In this document: positions 6,253-14,420 of the stretch, one piece after another
How positions within the stretch are numbered: the stretch's first letter is position 1
Layout: the number at the start of each line of letters is the position of its first letter
Assembly (NCBI GenBank): GCA_030671915.1
Contig: DAOVHN010000009.1
Location: forward strand, 1-15,896
DNA: 15,896 nt
Origin: Pseudomonadota bacterium
GTDB lineage: Bacteria > Pseudomonadota > Alphaproteobacteria > UBA8366 > JADFVY01
Direction of reading: 5' to 3'
Notes under the pieces: generated by a model
Database searches by the model: none
Told to the model about the DNA's origin: nothing
The model's input: only the letters and a program-made list of their open reading frames with translations
Position numbers and translations under genes: made by a program

Positions 6253-6291
6253 CCAGCCGCCGCGGCGCCGGTCGCGGCGGCTGGTTTTTTT
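6253..6291 (+). terminator. Strong Rho-independent terminator after the TAXI binding protein
   Basis: A perfect 12-bp stem, 6253-6264 with 6273-6284 (CCAGCCGCCGCG), has an 8-nt loop and is followed by seven Ts at 6285-6291. It lies inside the transporter operon, 15 nt after the stop of the binding protein and 32 nt before the permease start. Confidence 0.9.
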
Positions 6292-6323
6292 GCTGTAATC
6301 CTGGTGGGTGTAGGTGAGCGCCG

Positions 6324-8237
6324 ATGACGGGCGAAAATTGGTTTCCAGACATAAAGGGCAGGGGGCGAACCCTGTCCGGCTATTTTGCCGTGATTTACAG
6401 CCTGACGGCGGCGGGTTTCTCGTTGTGGTATCTCTACACCTCGGGATTCGGCCTCGTTTCGACTGAAACCAACCGCGGTTTCTACCTGCTGTTCACCTCG
6501 ATCCTGGTATTCCTGATTTTTCCGGCTTGGCGCGGCGCACCGGCCCACCGGCCAAGCATCATCGACATTGTCTTCATCGGCGCGGCGATCGCCTGTATCG
6601 GATACTGGATGGATCAGTACGTGCCCTATGCGATGTTCCGGGTCAGCGATCCGAACCAGTGGGACCTCACCATGGGGGCCGTCGCCATCGTGGTGATCCT
6701 GGAAACGAGTCGCCGGGTGCTTGGTCCCGCCATTCCGATCATCGCGATCCTGTTTCTGGCGCAGCTCTATTTCGGCCCTTACCTACCGGGTAAGCTCAGC
6801 CATCCAGGCATGCCGGTCGAGCGCATCCTGGAGTTCAGCTTCTCGACCCAGGAGGCTATTTTCGGCGTGGTCACCGCGACTTTCGCGACCTTCGTCTTCC
6901 CCTTCATGATCTTCGGTGCGTTCCTGGAGCGCAGCGGCGCCGGCACATTCTTCATGGAGCTGGCGACGGCGCTGACCGGGCGCTGGCGCGGCGGCCCCGC
7001 CAAGATCGCAACGCTGAGTTCGGCCCTGTTCGGCTCCATATCCGGCTCGTCGGTGGCTAATGTGGTGGCCTCCGGTGCCTTCACCATCCCGATGATGAAG
7101 CGCATCGGTTTCAAGCCGCACCATGCCGGCGCCATCGAGGCGATCGCGTCGACCGGCGGCCAGATCATGCCGCCGATCATGGGGGCCGGCGTGTTCATCC
7201 TGGCGACACTGACCGAGCGCGACTATCTGGGCATCGCTCTGATGAATGTGATCCCCGCTGTTTTGTTCTTCACCTTCATCCTTTTGATGGTCGACCTGGA
7301 GGCCATGCGGACCGGCCTGAAGGGCTTGCCCGACGAGGAAATTCCACGGGTTGGCGACGTGCTGCGCCGCGGCTGGTTCTTCTTTGTGCCGCTGGCCGTC
7401 GTCATCACCCTTTTGTTCATGGGCTATTCGGCGAATTACGGCGCGTTCTACGGCACCGTCTCGACATTGGTGCTATCATGGCTCCGCAAGGATACGCGCA
7501 TGGGGCCGAAAAAAATCTTCCACGGCCTTATCGCGGGTGGCCACAACAACACCTCGGCCGGGGCCGCGATCGGTAGCCTCGGCCTCATCATCGGCGGCGT
7601 CATCCTGGCCGGGCTCGGCCTGAAGTTCTCCGCCGTTCTGGTCGAATTCGCCGGCGGCCAGCTATTCCTGACGGTGGTCCTGGTGACCATCATCTCCATC
7701 ATCATAGGCATGGGCAGCAGCACGACGGGGTCCTACATCATCCTGGCGGTGGTGGCGGCGCCGGCGCTGATCCATCTCGGCGTGGACCAAGTGGCGGCGC
7801 ATCTGGTGGTGTTCTACGCCGCGTGCCTGTCGAATGTGACGCCGCCGGTCTGCGTTTCCGCTTTCGCGGGCGCCGCGATCGCCGGGGCCGACCCGATGAA
7901 GACCGGTTTTGCGGCATTGAAGTTCGGGGCGACGCTGGTGCTGATTCCGTTCAGCTTCGTCTATGTGCCGGAACTGCTGCTGATCGGAGAGCCCGCCGAG
8001 ATCGCCTATGCCGCGTTACGCTATCTTGCGGGTTATGCCGTGCTGGCGATGGGCATCCAGAAGACCGAATTCTTGACCGGCGAGATATCGCAATGGCGGC
8101 GCGTCGGTTTCATCGCCGCCGCGATCGGCCTGCTGTTCCCGCTGTTCCCCTATATCGAGATCGCCGGCTTCGCGCTGGCTGCCGTCGTATGGGCGCCGAG
8201 CCTGCCCACCTTCCTGGCCGCCCGGCGCGCATCCTGA
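6324..8237 (+). CDS. TRAP transporter fused permease (DctQM-type, TAXI class)
   Basis: 637-residue polytopic membrane protein that takes up its substrate with a sodium or proton gradient. The N-terminal ~150 residues form a DctQ-like four-helix part. The remainder is the DctM domain, with GSISGSSVANVVASGAF (about 236-252), AIASTGGQIMPPIMGAGVF, GMGSSTTGSYIILAVVAAPA and LSNVTPPVCVSAFAGAAIAG. The fusion and its length are usual for TAXI-associated permeases. ATG 6324 follows AGGTGAG with a 5-nt gap. It is separated from its binding protein by a strong terminator, so its expression is probably lower, through readthrough or a weak internal start. Confidence 0.9.
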   Translation: MTGENWFPDIKGRGRTLSGYFAVIYSLTAAGFSLWYLYTSGFGLVSTETNRGFYLLFTSILVFLIFPAWRGAPAHRPSIIDIVFIGAAIACIGYWMDQYVPYAMFRVSDPNQWDLTMGAVAIVVILETSRRVLGPAIPIIAILFLAQLYFGPYLPGKLSHPGMPVERILEFSFSTQEAIFGVVTATFATFVFPFMIFGAFLERSGAGTFFMELATALTGRWRGGPAKIATLSSALFGSISGSSVANVVASGAFTIPMMKRIGFKPHHAGAIEAIASTGGQIMPPIMGAGVFILATLTERDYLGIALMNVIPAVLFFTFILLMVDLEAMRTGLKGLPDEEIPRVGDVLRRGWFFFVPLAVVITLLFMGYSANYGAFYGTVSTLVLSWLRKDTRMGPKKIFHGLIAGGHNNTSAGAAIGSLGLIIGGVILAGLGLKFSAVLVEFAGGQLFLTVVLVTIISIIIGMGSSTTGSYIILAVVAAPALIHLGVDQVAAHLVVFYAACLSNVTPPVCVSAFAGAAIAGADPMKTGFAALKFGATLVLIPFSFVYVPELLLIGEPAEIAYAALRYLAGYAVLAMGIQKTEFLTGEISQWRRVGFIAAAIGLLFPLFPYIEIAGFALAAVVWAPSLPTFLAARRAS

Positions 8238-8248
8238 ACGCGAGCCGC

Positions 8249-8277
8249 TTGAACCGCACAGCGCCGTGCCATATAAG
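8249..8277 (+). promoter_or_regulatory. Promoter of tRNA-Gly
   Basis: TTGAAC (8249-8254, 4/6), a 17-nt spacer, and TATAAG (8272-8277, 5/6) place transcription start at about 8284, 5 nt before the mature tRNA end. The tRNA is therefore likely expressed independently of the TRAP operon. Confidence 0.6.
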
Positions 8278-8288
8278 GATCGCGGAGC

Positions 8289-8363
8289 GCGGGCGTAGTT
8301 CAGTGGTAGAACGTCAGCTTCCCAAGCTGAATGTCGTCGGTTCGATCCCGATCGCCCGCTCCA
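8289..8363 (+). tRNA. tRNA-Gly (anticodon CCC)
   Basis: 75 nt including an encoded CCA. The acceptor arm GCGGGCG (8289-8295) pairs with CGCCCGC (8353-8359), followed by discriminator T and CCA at 8361-8363. The D arm is GTTCAGTGGTAGAAC. The anticodon stem TCAGC/GCTGA encloses the loop TTCCCAA, so the anticodon is CCC, reading GGG glycine codons. The T arm contains the standard GGTTCGATCC. All arms are intact. No terminator is visible before the oppositely oriented nitrilase gene, which ends 13 nt downstream. Confidence 0.95.
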
Positions 8364-8376
8364 ACTCTTTCCTGAG

Positions 8377-9384
8377 CTACGACTCGTCGGCGAAGGGATC
8401 GCCGATGACGCCGGAGTTGGAGACCACGGGCGGCTGGGGCCTTTCGTTGACATGCAGGCGGAAGACGTCCGGGCGGGCGTAGTGGCCTGCCACGTCGAAA
8501 TCGTATTTGCCTCGCACTACCTCGTCCAGGTCAATATCGGCTGTCAGGATGCATTCGCCGTCGTAGTCCGGGCCGGCGAGGATTTCGCCCATCGGGTTCA
8601 CGATGCAGCTTCCGCCGCGCGAAATTACGGCGGCGGGATCGTTGGCCGCCTCGCCACCCGCGCCGGCCGGCGCGTCTTCGCGCGGCGTGGCCTGGCCGGC
8701 CGCCAGGTCCGCAGGGAAATCGCCGCGCCGGGAGAACTGGTTGCAGGACAGCACGAAGCAGCGGCCCTCGATGGCGATATGCTGCATCGATGGAATCCAG
8801 GTGGGCCGGTCGTCCGCCGTGGGGGCGCAATAAATCTGTATGCCTTTGGCGTACATCGCCATGCGCAACAGCGGCATGCGGTTTTCCCAGCAGATCACCG
8901 AGCCGATCTTGCCGATGCCGGTGTCGAACACCGGCAGGGTCGAGCCGTCGCCGAAACCCCAGACCGTACGCTCCGAAGCGGTTGGCATCAGCTTGCGGTG
9001 CTTACCCAGAAAGGCGCCGTCCGGACCGAAAAACAGCACCGTGCAATAGAGGGTGCCGAGGTCGCGCTCCATGACGCCGACCACCAGATGCAGCTTGTTT
9101 TCGGCCGCGACCTTGCCGAGAAATTCGACATCCGCGCCGGGCACGTCGATGGCGCCGTCCCAATATCGGCGAAACGCCTCGCGCCCATCGGCGGTGCGCA
9201 TGCCAACCCGCGCCCCGAAATCGAAACCCTTCGGATAGCCCGAAACGAAGGCTTCCGGAAACAGCGCCAGCGTCGCGCCCTGCGCCGCGGCGTCCGCGCA
9301 CAACGCGCGCAGCTTGTCGAGGGTTTTGGCGCGGTCGAAGGCAACGGAAGCGGCCTGCACCACGGCCGCGCGGAAATGCGCCAT
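8377..9384 (-). CDS. Nitrilase (carbon-nitrogen hydrolase family, aliphatic nitrilase type)
   Basis: 335-residue cytoplasmic enzyme expected to hydrolyse a nitrile to a carboxylic acid and ammonia. The catalytic triad is in place: Glu44 in LFPEAF, Lys131 in KHRKLMPT and Cys165 in [15 protein letters not shown]. The CWEN sequence after the cysteine and the length of about 335 residues fit true nitrilases better than amidases. A 25-residue Ala/Gly/Pro-rich insertion (about 226-250) interrupts the C-terminal half before [18 protein letters not shown] 9384 is preceded by AGGGAG with a 7-nt gap. It diverges from the proline racemase-family gene across 112 bp, which may hold shared control. Substrate unknown. 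Confidence 0.88.
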   Translation of the reverse strand: MAHFRAAVVQAASVAFDRAKTLDKLRALCADAAAQGATLALFPEAFVSGYPKGFDFGARVGMRTADGREAFRRYWDGAIDVPGADVEFLGKVAAENKLHLVVGVMERDLGTLYCTVLFFGPDGAFLGKHRKLMPTASERTVWGFGDGSTLPVFDTGIGKIGSVICWENRMPLLRMAMYAKGIQIYCAPTADDRPTWIPSMQHIAIEGRCFVLSCNQFSRRGDFPADLAAGQATPREDAPAGAGGEAANDPAAVISRGGSCIVNPMGEILAGPDYDGECILTADIDLDEVVRGKYDFDVAGHYARPDVFRLHVNERPQPPVVSNSGVIGDPFADES

Positions 9385-9496
9385 ACCGGTTCTCCCTTCG
9401 CGGTTATTGTCGCCGGTCGGTCGGCAAGTCTAGAATATGCGGAACGGCACCCGCAAGGGCGCGATTGCGGCCGGCCATAACAGGGAAACCCACGCT

Positions 9497-10531
9497 ATGC
9501 GCTCATCGAAAATCATCCATACGGTAAGCTGCCATGCCGAGGGCGAGGTCGGTGATGTTATCGTCGGCGGGGTGGCGCCGCCGCGCGGCGATACGCTGTG
9601 GGCGCAGTCGCGCTTTATCGCTGACGACGGCGAGCTGCGCGCCTTCATGCTGAACGAGCCGCGCGGCGGGGTGTTCCGGCATGTGAACCTGCTGGTACCG
9701 CCGAAGAACCCGGACGCACGGATGGGCTGGATCATCATGGAGCCGGAGGACACGCCGCCGATGTCGGGCTCCAACAGCCTGTGCGTCGCGACCGTGCTGC
9801 TGGAAACCGGCATCCTGCCCATGGAGGGGCCGGAAACCACCCTGGTGCTGGAGGCGCCGGGCGGGCTAGTTACCGCAGTTGCTACCTGTAGCAACGGTAA
9901 GGTGGAGAGGGTGCGCGTCTATAACGTGCCCTCCTTCGCCGGGAAACTGGGCGCGGCGCTGGAAGTGGAAGGCATCGGCACGCTGACGGTCGATACCGCC
10001 TATGGCGGCGACTCTTTTGTCATCGTGGAGGCCGGCGCGCTGGGCTTCGCGCTGACCCCCGACGAGGCCCGCGACATCGCCGAGACCGGCATCCGCATCA
10101 CCAACGCGGCCAACGAACAGCTCGGCTTCGACCATCCGGAGAACCCCGACTGGGCCCATATTTCCTTCTGCCAGGTCGCCGGGCCGGTGGTCGAAGAGGA
10201 CGGCGTGAAGACGGGCAGGAACGCGGTGGCGATCCAGCCCGGCAAGATCGACCGCTCGCCCTGCGGCACCGGCTGCTGCGCCCGCATGGCGGTGCTGCAT
10301 GCCAGTGGAGAACTCCGCGTCGGCGAGCCCTTCATCGGCCGGTCGCTGATCGACTCCCGTTTCGATTGCCGTATCGAGGGCGAGACCACGCTCGGCGGCC
10401 ACCCGGCCATCCTGCCGTCCCTGTCGGGCCGCGCCTGGATCACCGGCACCCACCAGCACATGCTGGACCCGGACGACCCCTGGCCCGGTGGTTACCGACT
10501 CAGCGACACCTGGCCGGTGCGGCGCAACTGA
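9497..10531 (+). CDS. Proline racemase superfamily enzyme (hydroxyproline epimerase or trans-3-hydroxyproline dehydratase type)
   Basis: 344 residues. Members epimerise proline or 4-hydroxyproline, or dehydrate trans-3-hydroxyproline, using two acid/base residues. Here the first position is Ser90 in [19 protein letters not shown], where classical racemases have Cys in MCGHG. The second is Cys256 in [15 protein letters not shown] Ser/Cys pair argues against plain proline racemase. The N-terminus ([15 protein letters not shown]) and the C-terminal [18 protein letters not shown] are typical of the alphaproteobacterial MSGSN group. ATG 9497 is preferred to the in-frame ATG at 9437 because conserved sequence starts there and AGGGA lies 10 nt upstream. 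It ends 3 nt from the convergent TPR gene. Confidence 0.85.
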   Translation: MRSSKIIHTVSCHAEGEVGDVIVGGVAPPRGDTLWAQSRFIADDGELRAFMLNEPRGGVFRHVNLLVPPKNPDARMGWIIMEPEDTPPMSGSNSLCVATVLLETGILPMEGPETTLVLEAPGGLVTAVATCSNGKVERVRVYNVPSFAGKLGAALEVEGIGTLTVDTAYGGDSFVIVEAGALGFALTPDEARDIAETGIRITNAANEQLGFDHPENPDWAHISFCQVAGPVVEEDGVKTGRNAVAIQPGKIDRSPCGTGCCARMAVLHASGELRVGEPFIGRSLIDSRFDCRIEGETTLGGHPAILPSLSGRAWITGTHQHMLDPDDPWPGGYRLSDTWPVRRN

Positions 10532-10534
10532 ACG

Positions 10535-11422
10535 TCAGCTCACCGCCGCGCGGATTCCCTCGGCCCTGGCGTTCATTTCGTCGGCGCGGGCTTCCTCGCC
10601 GGCGTTGCGCAGAACCTTGGCGAAGTTCACCAGCGTGGAAACCAGTTCGGGATGGTCGGCGCCGAGGCGCGATTCCCTGATTTCCAGGGCGCGGTCGATC
10701 AGCCGGACGGCGTCCCGGTCCCTGCCCTGCGCCTGGAAGACCGAAGCCATGCGGCCCAGCGTCGTGGCGATATAAGGATGATCCGCTTCCAGCGACGTTT
10801 CCTGGAGCTGCAGCGCCTGTTTATAGGCCTCCAGCGCTTCCTCGTACCGGCCCTTGTCGTCGAGCATCCCGCCGAGGTTGATCAGCACGTCGGCGTGCTC
10901 GGGCCGCGCCTTGTTCGAGGCCGTGGCCATGATCTTCAGGGCGCGGCGATAGAGCTTTTCCGCCTCTTCGTAGTTGCTGCCGTCGTGATGGACGAGCGCC
11001 AGATTGTTGATCGTCGCCGCGAGGTCCGCATTGTCCTTGCCCAGGGCCTTTTCCTGAATTTCGATGGCGCGTTCGAACAGCGGGATCGCGTCTTCCACCC
11101 GTTCGGTGGCGCGAAAGAGTTCCGCGATTCCGTTCAGGACGCTGGCGGCTTCCGGGCTGTCGGCCCCGTAGGAGGCCTCCATGATCTCCAGCGCGCGCTC
11201 ATAGAGCGGCAGCGCGGCGTCGTATTCGCCATAGGCGTCGTAAAGCGCGCCAAGGCTGTTCATCGCCATGCCCATCTGCAGGCTGTCCTGGTCCGCCTCT
11301 TCCGCGGCCTTCACCGCGGCGGTGAGCTCCTTCTCGGCATCTATATCGTTGCCGGCATCGAGCGCCGCCTGCGCGGCGTTCATATGGGTTTCCCAGTCTT
11401 TCATCTTTGCTTGCGCGGCCAT
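10535..11422 (-). CDS. Tetratricopeptide (TPR) repeat protein, kinesin-light-chain type repeats
   Basis: 295 residues, nearly all built of about 42-residue helical repeats of the TPR_12/kinesin-light-chain type. At least five are recognisable, from GMAMNSLGALYDAYGEYDAA through NLALVHHDGSNYEEAEKLYR, LINLGGMLDDKGRYEEALEA and TLGRMASVFQAQGRDRDAVR to STLVNFAKVLRNAGEEARAD. No signal peptide or membrane segment is seen, so it is probably a cytoplasmic scaffold. ATG 11422 is chosen because AAGGAG lies 9 nt upstream. The same frame stays open far upstream to 14146 only because of GC-rich antisense coding. Partner and pathway unknown. Confidence 0.85.
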   Translation of the reverse strand: MAAQAKMKDWETHMNAAQAALDAGNDIDAEKELTAAVKAAEEADQDSLQMGMAMNSLGALYDAYGEYDAALPLYERALEIMEASYGADSPEAASVLNGIAELFRATERVEDAIPLFERAIEIQEKALGKDNADLAATINNLALVHHDGSNYEEAEKLYRRALKIMATASNKARPEHADVLINLGGMLDDKGRYEEALEAYKQALQLQETSLEADHPYIATTLGRMASVFQAQGRDRDAVRLIDRALEIRESRLGADHPELVSTLVNFAKVLRNAGEEARADEMNARAEGIRAAVS

Positions 11423-11569
11423 GGTTAATTTCTCCTTGCGCGCATCATATGCGGCAATGGTGACGGGAAGGTAAACGGAGCGGGATTTGAAGCCTGATTT
11501 TGCCGCTGGCGGGCAGGCCGCCGGTTGGGATAGCATGCGCGCGGCGAACGGATATGGGAGACAGTTCCA
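11423..11569. other. Divergent intergenic region, TPR gene / MetE-like operon
   Basis: 147 bp holding the start regions of two divergent genes. TATGAT on the minus strand just upstream of the TPR ribosome binding site could be a -10 box, but no matching -35 was found. No convincing promoter was seen for the MetE-like gene; its GGGAGA lies 8 nt before the ATG. Confidence 0.4.
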
Positions 11570-12625
11570 ATGCGGCTGACGACAACGACCATCGGGGCCT
11601 TTCCGAAACCGGATTACGTGCCGATCACCGACTGGTTCCAGGGCCGCGAAGGGCCCGATACGGTCAGCCCGACCGGGGGCTATTCCGCCCAGATGGGGCG
11701 CGTGAAGGCGGACGAAGCCGAGGCGCTGTTCGTGCGCGCGGCCCAAGAGGTCATCCGCGACCAGATCGAGGCGGTGGTCGATATACCGACCGACGGCGAA
11801 GTGCGGCGCGAGAACTATATCCATTATCATTGCCGCCACTTGAACGGCATCGATTTCGAGACCCTGACCGAGAAGGAACTGCGCGGCGGCGCCTATTCGG
11901 CCTCGCTGCCCACCATCACCGGCCCGATCGGCGCAGGCGGGCATTTCCTGCCGCATGACTGGAAAGCGGCCCAGGCCTTCACCGACCGCCCGGTCAAGGT
12001 GACGATGCCCGGCCCCATGACCATCGCCGACACGGTGGCGAATACCTTCTATGACGACGACGCCAGGCTGGGCGCGGATATAGCGGCGGCGATCAACGCG
12101 GAACTTCTGGCGCTGGCCGAGGCCGGCTGTACCCAAATCCAGATCGACGAACCGGTCTTCGCGCGCAAGCCCGAAAAAGCGCTGGCCTATGGCTTCGAAA
12201 ACCTGGAGCGCTGCTTCCATGGCGCGCCCGACGGCGTGACGCGCACGGTCCATATGTGCTGTGGCTACCCGGACAAGCTGGACAATCCCGACTATCCCAA
12301 GGCCGACCGGGACGCCTATCTGCAGATCGCCGATGCGATCGAGGCGTCCGCGATCCAGGCGATCTCGCTGGAGGACGCGCATCGCCACAACGACCTGTCC
12401 CTGCTGGAGCGTTTCAAAACCACAACCGTGATTTTCGGCGCCGTCGCCGTGGCGAAAAGCCGGGTCGAAAGCGTCGATGAAATCCGCGACCGCCTGCGCC
12501 AGGCCCTGGACCATATCGACGCCGACCGGCTGATGGCCGCGCCCGATTGCGGTCTCGGCCTGTTGGGCCGCGATCTGGCGATGGCCAAGCTGAAAAACCT
12601 CTGCACGGCCGCGCATGACCTCTGA
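11570..12625 (+). CDS. Core MetE-like (cobalamin-independent methionine synthase C-terminal domain) methyltransferase
   Basis: 351 residues corresponding to the catalytic C-terminal barrel of MetE, without the roughly 350-residue N-terminal domain. Zinc ligands are visible as His228 and Cys230 in VHMCCGYP and Cys327 in APDCGLG, with Glu268 in SLEDAHRH as the likely acidic ligand. IDEPVF (192-197) matches the homocysteine-binding strand. It probably methylates homocysteine or a related thiol, but single-domain homologues often use donors other than methyl-folate (methylcobalamin or other corrinoid proteins), so the donor is unknown. Its last 11 bases overlap the start of the FetA-like gene, indicating translational coupling. 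Confidence 0.82.
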   Translation: MRLTTTTIGAFPKPDYVPITDWFQGREGPDTVSPTGGYSAQMGRVKADEAEALFVRAAQEVIRDQIEAVVDIPTDGEVRRENYIHYHCRHLNGIDFETLTEKELRGGAYSASLPTITGPIGAGGHFLPHDWKAAQAFTDRPVKVTMPGPMTIADTVANTFYDDDARLGADIAAAINAELLALAEAGCTQIQIDEPVFARKPEKALAYGFENLERCFHGAPDGVTRTVHMCCGYPDKLDNPDYPKADRDAYLQIADAIEASAIQAISLEDAHRHNDLSLLERFKTTTVIFGAVAVAKSRVESVDEIRDRLRQALDHIDADRLMAAPDCGLGLLGRDLAMAKLKNLCTAAHDL

Positions 12626-13238
12626 CGGCGAAGCACTTCTTTCCGTTCGCGGCCTGGTCCGGGCCGGCATCGACATTCCCGATTTCGAGTTGGCGCCGGG
12701 CGAGGCGCTGGCGGTGGTCGGCCCGTCCGGGTCGGGCAAGAGCCTGTTCCTGCGCGCGCTGGCAGACCTCGACCCGAACGAGGGCGACATCCGCCTGCGC
12801 GGCGATGCGCGCGGCGCCATGAGCGCCCCGGACTGGCGCCGGCGGGTGACTTTTGTGGCGGGGGAATCCGGCTGGTGGGCGGAACGGGTGCGCGACCATT
12901 TCGAGGACTGGGAGGCGGCCGAGCCGCTGGCGAAGCGGCTGGGGCTGCCTGAAGAAGCAGGGGGCTGGACGATCTCGCGGCTGTCAACCGGCGAGCGGCA
13001 GCGCCTGGCGCTGGTGCGCGCGCTGGTCCAGGAGCCGGACCTGTTGCTGCTGGACGAGCCGACCTCGGGGCTGGATACGGAAACGGAAACGGCCGCCGAG
13101 GAAATACTGGCCGAACGGCTGAGCGTTGGGGCTGCGATCCTGTTCTCGACCCATGACGAGGCCCAGGCCGGCCGTCTCGCGAATCGCTGCCTGCGCTTCG
13201 CCAAGGACGGCGCGGCGGAGATTACGTCATGCCGCTGA
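12615..13238 (+). CDS. fetA: ABC transporter ATP-binding protein, FetA (YbbL)-like
   Basis: 207-residue short ATPase. Walker A GPSGSGKS (36-43), signature LSTGE (123-127), Walker B LLLLDEPT (143-150) and switch His180 are all present. The segment VTFVAGESGWWAERVRDHF replaces the usual Q-loop, with Gly where glutamine normally sits. Related alphaproteobacterial FetA proteins tend to have a similar AESGWW sequence, so this is probably a family trait. It pairs with the FetB-like permease, whose start overlaps its end by 10 bp. In E. coli FetAB is a putative iron exporter linked to oxidative stress; the metal here is not established. ATG 12615 overlaps the MetE-like stop region. Confidence 0.85.
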   Translation: MTSDGEALLSVRGLVRAGIDIPDFELAPGEALAVVGPSGSGKSLFLRALADLDPNEGDIRLRGDARGAMSAPDWRRRVTFVAGESGWWAERVRDHFEDWEAAEPLAKRLGLPEEAGGWTISRLSTGERQRLALVRALVQEPDLLLLDEPTSGLDTETETAAEEILAERLSVGAAILFSTHDEAQAGRLANRCLRFAKDGAAEITSCR

Positions 13239-14035
13239 TCGCGCTCGATTACTGGGATCTTGCGCTGGCCGCGCTGTTGTTGCTGGTCAATGCGGGGCTG
13301 TCGATCTGGCTGCAGCTTGGCCTGGCGCGCGATACGCTGATCGCCGCCGCCCGCATGGCGGTGCAACTCAGCCTGATGGGGCTGGTGCTCAAAATGCTGT
13401 TCGGGATGGTCTCGCCGTGGCTGACCGGACTGTTCGCGCTGGCGATGATCCTGTTCGCCGGGCGCGAGGCGATGGCGCGCCAGGAACGCCGGCTGGCCGG
13501 CTGGTGGGGTTATGGCGTCGGTACAACGGCGATGCTGGCGGCCGCCGCGATCGTCACGGTGTTCGCGCTGACCACCCAGGTCCGCCCCGACCCCTGGTAC
13601 GACCCGCGCTACGCCATCCCGCTGCTGGGCATGATCCTGGGCAACACCATGACCGGGGTGGCGCTCGGCCTGCATACGCTGACCGCGACGGCGGCGCGCG
13701 AGAAGGCGGCGATCGAGGCCCGCCTCGCGCTCGGCCACCCGCGCAACGATGCGCTGCGCCATGTGGTGGCGGCGGCATTGAGGACCGCGCTTATGCCCAT
13801 CGTCAATTCCATGGCGGCGACCGGCCTTGTGGCCCTGCCCGGCATGATGACCGGCCAGATCCTGTCGGGCGTCGACCCGGTGGAGGCGGTGAAATACCAG
13901 ATCCTGATCATGTTCCTGATTGCCGGCGGCACCGGCTTCGGCGCCCTCACCGCCGTGTTGGCCGCCGCCGCGCGGATAACGGACGGACGGCACAGGCTGC
14001 GGCTGGACCGGCTGGCGCCGAAAAAGGCCCGCTGA
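13229..14035 (+). CDS. fetB: ABC transporter permease, FetB (YbbM)/UPF0014-like
   Basis: 268-residue membrane protein with about six to seven hydrophobic segments. The UPF0014 signatures are clear: REKAAIEARLALGHPRNDA, then MPIVNSMAATGLVALPGMMT, GQILSGVDPVEAVKYQI and the final hydrophobic GGTGFGALTAVLAAAA. It forms the export channel with the FetA-like ATPase encoded immediately upstream (10-bp overlap). A third overlapped gene, the MetE-like methyltransferase, shares the operon. The C-terminus is short and basic. No strong terminator follows; CGGA...TCCG plus six Ts at 14184-14211 is only a weak candidate. Confidence 0.85.
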   Translation: MPLIALDYWDLALAALLLLVNAGLSIWLQLGLARDTLIAAARMAVQLSLMGLVLKMLFGMVSPWLTGLFALAMILFAGREAMARQERRLAGWWGYGVGTTAMLAAAAIVTVFALTTQVRPDPWYDPRYAIPLLGMILGNTMTGVALGLHTLTATAAREKAAIEARLALGHPRNDALRHVVAAALRTALMPIVNSMAATGLVALPGMMTGQILSGVDPVEAVKYQILIMFLIAGGTGFGALTAVLAAAARITDGRHRLRLDRLAPKKAR

Positions 14036-14420
14036 TAAGCTGGTCTCATTCGCGCGTCGGCGGGCGCCAGTCGAGGGCGCGGCTCTACTGGTCACCCGCG
14101 ATTGTAAATAGGCGCGGATACACAGAACTCGGGTACTTGTCACCATCCGGCATTTCGCGGCCCGATTTGCGCGTTTTACTGGCCGGATTAACCCTGATCG
14201 TCCGATTTTTTCATGCGCCTGTTCTATTTATTCTTTTTTTGTTCTCTGGTTATTCCTCTGTTGTTCCAGACAAATTGAATTAAGGTTAATTGCAAAGGAT
14301 AATGGAGTTAAGCACGGGCGCCGCCGTTGGCAATTCACCGCTTGAGCGTTAGAGCCCGCGGGTGTATTGGGCCTGCTGCAATATTAACCAGGGGCCTGCC
14401 CACGGGCAGCGGACACCGGC
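14036..14420 (+). other. AT-rich intergenic region and leader of the homocysteine methyltransferase gene
   Basis: 385 bp with no gene. Its central part (about 14200-14310) is strikingly AT-rich for this genome, with T-runs such as TTCTTTTTTTG. It holds a weak terminator candidate (14184-14211), a good promoter (14275-14303) and a leader of about 110 nt. Near the start codon CTGCC/GGCAG can form a small stem-loop (about 14397-14411). No known riboswitch (cobalamin, SAM-I, SAM-II, SAH) was recognised by eye. Confidence 0.5.
14275..14303 (+). promoter_or_regulatory. Sigma70-type promoter for the homocysteine methyltransferase gene
   Basis: TTGAAT (14275-14280, 4/6) and GATAAT (14298-14303, 5/6) are separated by exactly 17 nt in an AT-rich stretch. 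Start near 14310 gives a leader of about 110 nt before the ATG at 14421. Confidence 0.6.

Noticed and set aside
10535..14146. A single 1203-codon open frame on the minus strand
   Set aside because: Only its last 295 codons (10535-11422) are a TPR gene with a good ribosome binding site. The upstream part is antisense to the MetE-like and FetAB genes, has arginine/glutamine/histidine-rich low-quality composition, and is open only because of GC-rich codon bias.
14184..14211. Rho-independent terminator after the FetB-like gene
   Set aside because: There is a run of six Ts, but the stem is only 4 bp (CGGA/TCCG) with a 13-nt loop. It is too weak to call with confidence.
14304..14420. Cobalamin, SAM or SAH riboswitch before the homocysteine methyltransferase
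   Set aside because: None of the conserved cores of these riboswitches was recognisable by eye; only short stems were seen.
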